IMG/VR virus record: IMGVR_UViG_3300007541_000310
Coordinates: 1-20,563 of that record
DNA length: 20,563 nt
From: a virus
Reading direction: 5' to 3' (one strand)
Made by a program: the position numbers and the translations under genes. Below the pieces are notes generated by a model that saw nothing but the letters and a program-made list of their open reading frames with translations, was not told where the DNA came from and made no database searches. Within the stretch, counting starts at the first letter, position 1. Each line of letters opens with the position of its first letter. Shown here piece after piece: positions 16,393 through 20,563 of this stretch.

Positions 16393-17489
16393 GCGATAAA
16401 ATCCCAGGTGGTTTAGCAAAAGGTATGAGTTTAGCAGATATTGCTAAACATCATAAAGTTCCTCTCAAATCGTTAAAAGCAAAACTTGAGCAGGGTATTA
16501 AAGTTGAAATGGAGCACACTACAGATAAAGCTGTTGCTCGCGAAATTGCTATGGATCACATTTTTGAAGATCCAAACTACTACACTAAGCTAAAAACAAT
16601 TGAAAAGGAAGCAGTAGAAGAGCAACCTGTTGAAGAGAAAAAAGATCCGTACGCAATCTCTGCTTATGCTCTTGAACTTCAAAAAGGATTAGAAGAACAT
16701 TTACTTGAATCAATGATTAAAGATAATATGTTCCGCTCAGACTATATAGACTTTAATCGTTTAGAAAGAGAATTAGACTTTATCTTTGATGATTTGGGGA
16801 TAGACATTAACTTAACTCAACATTTCAAGGATAGAGTAATGCAAAGACGAGTGGATAAAAGAGATATTATGGATTTAATGTCTAAAGTTCACGACAAATA
16901 TTCTCAAGAAGTTCGTTTCTTAAAAAGAGACGACAATAGAGTATTTAGACATTTAACTCGTTTGCTTGATATTGCTTCTGTAGCTGGTGGAATTGATAGC
17001 GATGGTTATAAGGATTTATTCCTTAAAACTATCTTAAAAAGAAATGATCCAAGCGAACCACCTCTTCGTACAAATTACACTTCTCCAGTCTTATCAGTAA
17101 ATGAAGAGAAATCATCTTATAAAAATTTCATTCCTGAAATAAACAAATTTATGGCGGCTAATGGGATGAATGTTGAACCATTCCCTTCAGTAAAATTCAT
17201 AGAGGATGATGAAGAAAATGCTAATGATCCCTTAGGTACTACAGCATACTATGATCCCGCCAATAAAATGGTTGTTTTATATACTATGAAACGCCATCCA
17301 AAAGATATTTTACGTAGCTATGCTCACGAAATGGTCCACCACGAGCAAAATTTAAATAATATTATAGGCAAGGGAGAAATACAAACAACAAACACTCTTG
17401 AAGATGATTTTTTAGATAAAATCGAGAGAGATGCTTACGAAAAAGGAAACATTATGTTTCGCAATTGGACAGATAGTTTAAAAAAATAG
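16389..17489 (+). CDS. Three-part protein: DUF5661-like, HFxxR domain, HExxH metalloprotease
   Basis: The 366-aa product has three visible parts. Residues 5-70 match a small phage domain like DUF5661 (PGGLAKGMSLADIAKHHKVP, then GIKVEMEHTTDKAVAREIAM and EDPNYYTKL), possibly a helical DNA- or protein-binding unit. Residues 120-220 form a second phage-type module with HFKDRVMQRR (145-154) and FLKTILKRND (211-220). Residues 245-366 are a zinc metalloprotease-like domain: SYAHEMVHHEQN carries HExxH at 313-317, and E346 in IERDAY is a candidate third zinc ligand. The linker before it contains SVNEEKSS (236-243), and LLES lies at 105-108. It starts inside the end of the kinase gene. Targets are unknown; virion maturation or host-protein cleavage are both possible. 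The fold is inferred from motifs only. Confidence 0.8.
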   Translation: MSDKIPGGLAKGMSLADIAKHHKVPLKSLKAKLEQGIKVEMEHTTDKAVAREIAMDHIFEDPNYYTKLKTIEKEAVEEQPVEEKKDPYAISAYALELQKGLEEHLLESMIKDNMFRSDYIDFNRLERELDFIFDDLGIDINLTQHFKDRVMQRRVDKRDIMDLMSKVHDKYSQEVRFLKRDDNRVFRHLTRLLDIASVAGGIDSDGYKDLFLKTILKRNDPSEPPLRTNYTSPVLSVNEEKSSYKNFIPEINKFMAANGMNVEPFPSVKFIEDDEENANDPLGTTAYYDPANKMVVLYTMKRHPKDILRSYAHEMVHHEQNLNNIIGKGEIQTTNTLEDDFLDKIERDAYEKGNIMFRNWTDSLKK

Positions 17490-17492
17490 TTT

Positions 17493-18071
17493 ATGAAAGA
17501 AAATGTTCTGAAAAAACAATTCGTTGAAAAAGACGTTCAACGCTTAAGAAATTTAGTACAAGGAAAATATGCAGATAAATCCCAAATATCAGTCGGTTTT
17601 ACAAAAGAAGCCAATAAAGTATACAACGAAGGTGATGTATGGGAAGCCGATGGGCGTACGTGGACTATTAAGGATGGCATTAAACAAAATGTCACGAAAT
17701 TGGACAAAGCTAAAGAAGCGATTGTCTTACCTTTATTTTGTCCTAACTGCAAAAAAATGATGAAACCAAGGTTGGATAAAAAATGGTTCCAACTTTATAA
17801 ACATTGTTTTGATTGCCAAATTGATTTTGAAACCACTCTCAGAACTTCAGGTCAGTGGGAAACCTATCTTAAAGAGATAAATAATCAGGGCATTGATGGT
17901 CTTATCAAAGACTTTGAAGTCTGGATGGAAGAAGAAATCAAATATAAAGATAACGAATCTTACATTACAGAAGCCGGTGACGTAGAAAAATGGTCTTCAA
18001 CAAATGTAAATTTACTTCTTAAACAGAAAGAAGATACTATTAAATTTCTGCAAAGTCTAAAAAAAGACTAA
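17493..18071 (+). CDS. Conserved T4-like phage protein with zinc ribbon
   Basis: This 192-aa protein carries a four-Cys zinc ribbon: FCPNCKKMMKPRLDKKWF (82-99, C83 and C86) and HCFDCQIDFE (104-113, C105 and C108). The N-terminal part contains GDVWEADGRTWTIKDGIKQN (47-66), a small beta-rich unit, and the C-terminal part is helical and acidic (LIKDFEVWMEEEIKY). The C-terminus holds SYITEAGDVEKW, with an I-T-E-A context at 158-161, and ends in a lysine-rich helix. I recall proteins of this layout from other T4-like phages but no function is known to me. It starts 3 nt after the metalloprotease stop, is part of the same unit, and ends at motif copy 4. A nucleic-acid-binding or virion-scaffold role would be a guess. 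Confidence 0.8.
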   Translation: MKENVLKKQFVEKDVQRLRNLVQGKYADKSQISVGFTKEANKVYNEGDVWEADGRTWTIKDGIKQNVTKLDKAKEAIVLPLFCPNCKKMMKPRLDKKWFQLYKHCFDCQIDFETTLRTSGQWETYLKEINNQGIDGLIKDFEVWMEEEIKYKDNESYITEAGDVEKWSSTNVNLLLKQKEDTIKFLQSLKKD

Positions 18072-18080
18072 TATTTATAA
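18071..18080. promoter_or_regulatory. ATATTTATA intergenic motif, copy 4
   Basis: ATATTTATAA begins at the last base of the zinc-ribbon stop codon. The nearest possible starts are GTG at 18092 (11 nt on) and ATG at 18216 (135 nt on). If the small ORF is not real, this copy is followed by the longest untranslated leader in the window. Confidence 0.5.
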
Positions 18081-18091
18081 GAAAACTATTC

Positions 18092-18325
18092 GTGAGAAGA
18101 GGACCTGGTGATATCTTTATCAATACAGACCCTAGATTGGGTAAAATTGCTATAAGTAAAGATACAATAATAAACCAAGTTCCTCTTCCCGTTCAAGAAA
18201 TTAAAAAAGAAGACAATGAGCCAATTCGACGTAGCCAAGTGGAACAAACAGAGATACCTAACGGAAGCGAACCTTCTAGAAAGCAAAGCACAAGAGGCAG
18301 CAGACGCAATAGACAAAGCTCTTGA
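18092..18325 (+). CDS. Doubtful small ORF overlapping the 181-aa gene
   Basis: A GTG-started frame of 77 codons covers the 144-nt space between motif copy 4 and the next gene. The first 41 residues (VRRGPGDIFINTDPRLGKIA, then ISKDTIINQVPLPVQEIKKE) have a normal protein composition. The last 36 lie in the +1 frame relative to the 181-aa gene and are Arg/Ser/Gln-rich, the look of an out-of-frame shadow. A real gene would overlap its neighbour by 110 bp, far more than anywhere else here. The distance from the motif (11 nt) fits the other units. It could be a short peptide gene, a leader coupling translation to the 181-aa gene, or the remnant of a gene that lost its end. Confidence 0.35.
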   Translation: MRRGPGDIFINTDPRLGKIAISKDTIINQVPLPVQEIKKEDNEPIRRSQVEQTEIPNGSEPSRKQSTRGSRRNRQSS

Positions 18326-18761
18326 TGAAGCTGATCCCTCGGGTATTCTCCCAGAAGATTTAGGAAAGGCTATTGCTATAGTTGTTAAAAAAGGATTTCA
18401 GACTGAAAAACAACAAGCATTTATGGATGCCCTCCATACTGGTTTAGGTTATCCTGATAAATTATCAGAAGCTAAAGATGACTTTTATCCAAACTCACCA
18501 GAAGCTTTAAGACAAGCTACTCAAACAGCAAAAGATATTTTAGATAAACATAAGTCTAGTATTAAAGATATTGCTGACAAATACGAGGGACAACCAGGTA
18601 AATCAAGACAAATGATGGATGAACTCAATGACTTACTTGATGCTGATTTAAAAGGAATCCCATTTGAAGACTATGTTTCAAACAAGGTTAGAGGTGTTTT
18701 AGGTAAAGCATTGTTCCGCTATTATGCTTCAAAGAATCCCGAATTAGCTAAAATGATGTAA
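18216..18761 (+). CDS. Helical Ala/Asp/Lys-rich protein, possible head-associated protein
   Basis: This 181-aa protein begins [20 protein letters not shown], an opening I associate with a group of phage proteins from this kind of region, but whose function I do not know. It is almost entirely predicted helix, with alternating charged segments ([40 protein letters not shown]). The [LIV]-x-E-[AS] contexts are LTEA 15-18, LLES 20-23, LDEA 36-39 and LSEA 83-86, which may be prohead-protease-type sites. The start ATG follows an A-rich run (AAAAAAGAAGACAATG). The stop overlaps the next gene by one base (TAATG), so the two are coupled. Head scaffold, internal head protein or DNA-condensing protein are candidates; none is proven. 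Confidence 0.78.
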   Translation: MSQFDVAKWNKQRYLTEANLLESKAQEAADAIDKALDEADPSGILPEDLGKAIAIVVKKGFQTEKQQAFMDALHTGLGYPDKLSEAKDDFYPNSPEALRQATQTAKDILDKHKSSIKDIADKYEGQPGKSRQMMDELNDLLDADLKGIPFEDYVSNKVRGVLGKALFRYYASKNPELAKMM

Positions 18762-20563
18762 TGATGGAAGATATTAAAAAAATACAAGAATTTTTCTCTA
18801 AACCTTTAGAAGAAATGATGTCTATAGATGATCAAGCTAAAGCATATTTCCTTGAAAAATTTAAAAAAGGCGAAATTGATTCTTTACCCGATAATCCTAA
18901 AGCAGCATTTTTAGATCAAATGACGAAGGATGAAATGGAAAAAGATGCAGCTCAATTCCGTAGTGAAAGAGGTTTAGAAGAAATCAACCTTTCAGAAGCT
19001 TATGTTCCTGAAAATATCAAAGAATTTGCTAAAAGAAAAGGTGTTTCACGTTTAGTAAACACTGTAGCAGGTTGGGCTGAAAAAGTAGGTAAAAGGATTG
19101 TTGGTGGAACTGCTATTGGAAAGTATTACAATACTCTTATTTTAGATATGACTTACCAAGGTTCTCAAATCTATATCAATTGTGAAGACGAAACAGTTGA
19201 ATTATATGGTGAACCAGTTTACAGCTTCCAAGATTTTAAAAGAGTATACGAAGCAGACCAAGAAGAAGAAGAATCAGTAAATGAATTAGACACAGCAACA
19301 TACCGCTCAGCTCTTCAAAAGGGCAGATCAAGAGGAGATTCTAAAGGTAAAGGTATTGCTACATCTGCTCTTAATTTATTAGCTAAAAAAGCAGCCCAAA
19401 CTTTAGCAGGTCAATCATTTGAGGTTGCTGGTTCTTTAAATAATGTAACTAAAGGCATTAGCAAAAGTGATGTTTATAGTTACATTAATCAAGCCCTAAT
19501 GACATTTACAGGCGCAGGTGAATTGTACAATCCCCGAGACATCAATACAGTTGGTTCGGATGAGGTTAATTTTTTAATGGATGTTGAATTCCAACTACCC
19601 GATAATATTGGTGGTTGGTCAGAACCTGTAAAATTCAGAGGATACCAAAACTATAAATTCCCAGCCAAAGTTCAATTTTCAATTAAAGATGGTAAGGTTT
19701 GGGTTTGGTTTAAGGCAGCTGATACTGATTTAGAATTTACAAGACCAGGTGCAAGAGCAATTGCTAAATTAGCTGATATGGTTGCTCAAGAACTTCAACT
19801 AAAAACACCTATTAAACACAATTCTATCAAGCAGTTTGATGCTATGAAGCCAACTGAAAAGTCAGTAAACGAAGCTCAATTCTCAGATTACTCAAACAAC
19901 GAATTAGCAGCTTATTGTAAAAACAATCCAAACGATAAAGTCGCAGCAGCTGAACTTAAAAAACGTTCTCAAAAACTTAAAGACTTAAGTAGAACAGACG
20001 AAGCTAGAGATCTTAATGATCCTGTTATGATGAAGTTTAGGGCTGAAAAAGAAAAAAGGAAATATCTTAACACCCCCACATCTTCATCTCCATCAACATC
20101 TCGAGTTTCAGATAAAATCGCTGCTTTAAAAGCTCAAAGAGCTCAAATTATGCGCGATATGGAACAAGAAGCAGAACCAGAAGGTGGCCCAATCGCTGAT
20201 AGATATGGTGATATGCTTAACAAAATTGATAAAGCAATCGCTAAAATTGTAGCCAGTGGTATAACAGAAGAAGTATCTAACGACTACTCACCTTTATCTT
20301 ATGCTAAATTAGTAGCTGCAGGTAAAATGGATATTGAGGATGCTATGAAAGAAACAGGCTTCCCTTACGTCACTTTAATATCTTTGGTTAATAAAATCAA
20401 AGGTGCTAGTTCGATGAAAGAAGGTACTTGGGCTTTAGGTAATGCTAAAGATATCCAACGTATTTTAGACGTTCTAGTAAAGTTAAAAGATAATGCATAC
20501 AATGTTATTGGTGATGATATTTTCTTTGATGGTTTAGATAGTGCTATATCTCGTGCTGAAGAG
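18761..20563 (+). CDS. Large modular protein, 3' partial, possible processed polyprotein
   Basis: A reading frame of 601 codons opens at the ATGATG at 18761 and stays open to the window edge, so the true protein is longer. No family is recognised. It looks modular: a helical acidic N-terminus (1-76); a basic/hydrophobic module opening [20 protein letters not shown] (81-175) with strands [15 protein letters not shown]; an alpha/beta module (176-370) with [14 protein letters not shown]; a basic helical module (372-500) with a Ser/Pro-rich linker ([14 protein letters not shown]); and a final helical module from about 505. Borders coincide with LSEA 77-80, VNEL 173-176, VNEA 369-372 and ITEE 501-504. 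It overlaps the 181-aa gene by one base and is in the same unit. A head or internal virion polyprotein is inferred. Confidence 0.8.
   Translation, partial: MMEDIKKIQEFFSKPLEEMMSIDDQAKAYFLEKFKKGEIDSLPDNPKAAFLDQMTKDEMEKDAAQFRSERGLEEINLSEAYVPENIKEFAKRKGVSRLVNTVAGWAEKVGKRIVGGTAIGKYYNTLILDMTYQGSQIYINCEDETVELYGEPVYSFQDFKRVYEADQEEEESVNELDTATYRSALQKGRSRGDSKGKGIATSALNLLAKKAAQTLAGQSFEVAGSLNNVTKGISKSDVYSYINQALMTFTGAGELYNPRDINTVGSDEVNFLMDVEFQLPDNIGGWSEPVKFRGYQNYKFPAKVQFSIKDGKVWVWFKAADTDLEFTRPGARAIAKLADMVAQELQLKTPIKHNSIKQFDAMKPTEKSVNEAQFSDYSNNELAAYCKNNPNDKVAAAELKKRSQKLKDLSRTDEARDLNDPVMMKFRAEKEKRKYLNTPTSSSPSTSRVSDKIAALKAQRAQIMRDMEQEAEPEGGPIADRYGDMLNKIDKAIAKIVASGITEEVSNDYSPLSYAKLVAAGKMDIEDAMKETGFPYVTLISLVNKIKGASSMKEGTWALGNAKDIQRILDVLVKLKDNAYNVIGDDIFFDGLDSAISRAEE

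Noticed and set aside
17537-17760. Overlapping ORFs on both strands in the zinc-ribbon gene
   Set aside because: The Cys motifs and the conserved GDVWEADGRTW segment are in the 192-aa frame; the others are shadows.
18203-18212. Programmed -1 frameshift joining the small ORF to the 181-aa gene at an A6 run
   Set aside because: The 181-aa gene is in the +1 frame relative to the small ORF, so a -1 slip would not join them, and the 181-aa gene has its own good ATG.

Overview
This window is a stretch of a tailed-phage genome with a contractile, T4-like tail. It carries homologues of the T4 baseplate wedge proteins gp25 and gp6, a run of large Ser/Gly/Tyr-rich tail proteins, a T4 gp61-type primase and a Cas4/RecB-like nuclease. 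All supported genes are on the + strand, tightly packed with 1-8 nt overlaps or gaps of a few bases. The DNA is AT-rich. No Shine-Dalgarno sequence precedes any start; the starts sit in A-rich contexts such as TAATGG or AAAAAATGG. That start style is typical of Bacteroidetes and their phages, so a flavobacterium-like host is my best inference; nothing in the window proves it. There is no integrase, tRNA, CRISPR array or insertion sequence, and no non-coding stretch over 300 bases.

Layout. 1-879: 3' part of an unknown protein with hydrophobic helices, running in from the left. 897-10657: baseplate and tail block (122-aa small protein, gp25, gp6, DNRLRE-like protein, small coiled-coil protein, a 1376-aa protein with a LamG-like region, 500-aa tail protein). 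10688-13380: three further tail or adhesin-like proteins, two of which share a C-terminal module. 13384-13824: GIY-YIG nuclease-like protein. 13848-15565: primase and PD-(D/E)XK nuclease with overlapping ATGA. 15589-18071: zeta-toxin-like P-loop kinase, a three-part DUF5661/HFxxR/HExxH metalloprotease and a zinc-ribbon protein. 18092-20563: a doubtful small ORF, a 181-aa helical protein and a modular protein of at least 601 aa that runs off the right edge.

The clearest unexplained signal is a 9-mer, ATATTTATA. I find it exactly four times, and each copy lies in one of the rare intergenic gaps of 17 nt or more (884, 10659, 15565, 18071). The only other such gap (before the primase) holds the same word with one inserted base, ATATTCTATA. 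These copies split the window into apparent transcription units. The motif is the reverse complement of the core of the T4 late promoter (TATAAATA), and in two cases it sits so close to the start codon that a simple promoter reading is strained.

The second theme is the right-hand cluster. Its proteins repeatedly carry [LIV]-x-E-[AS] tripeptide contexts, several at apparent module borders. This resembles the T4 prohead protease (gp21) cleavage rule. A working inference is that the kinase, metalloprotease and modular proteins are head-associated or co-packaged proteins trimmed during maturation; this is not demonstrated by the sequence.
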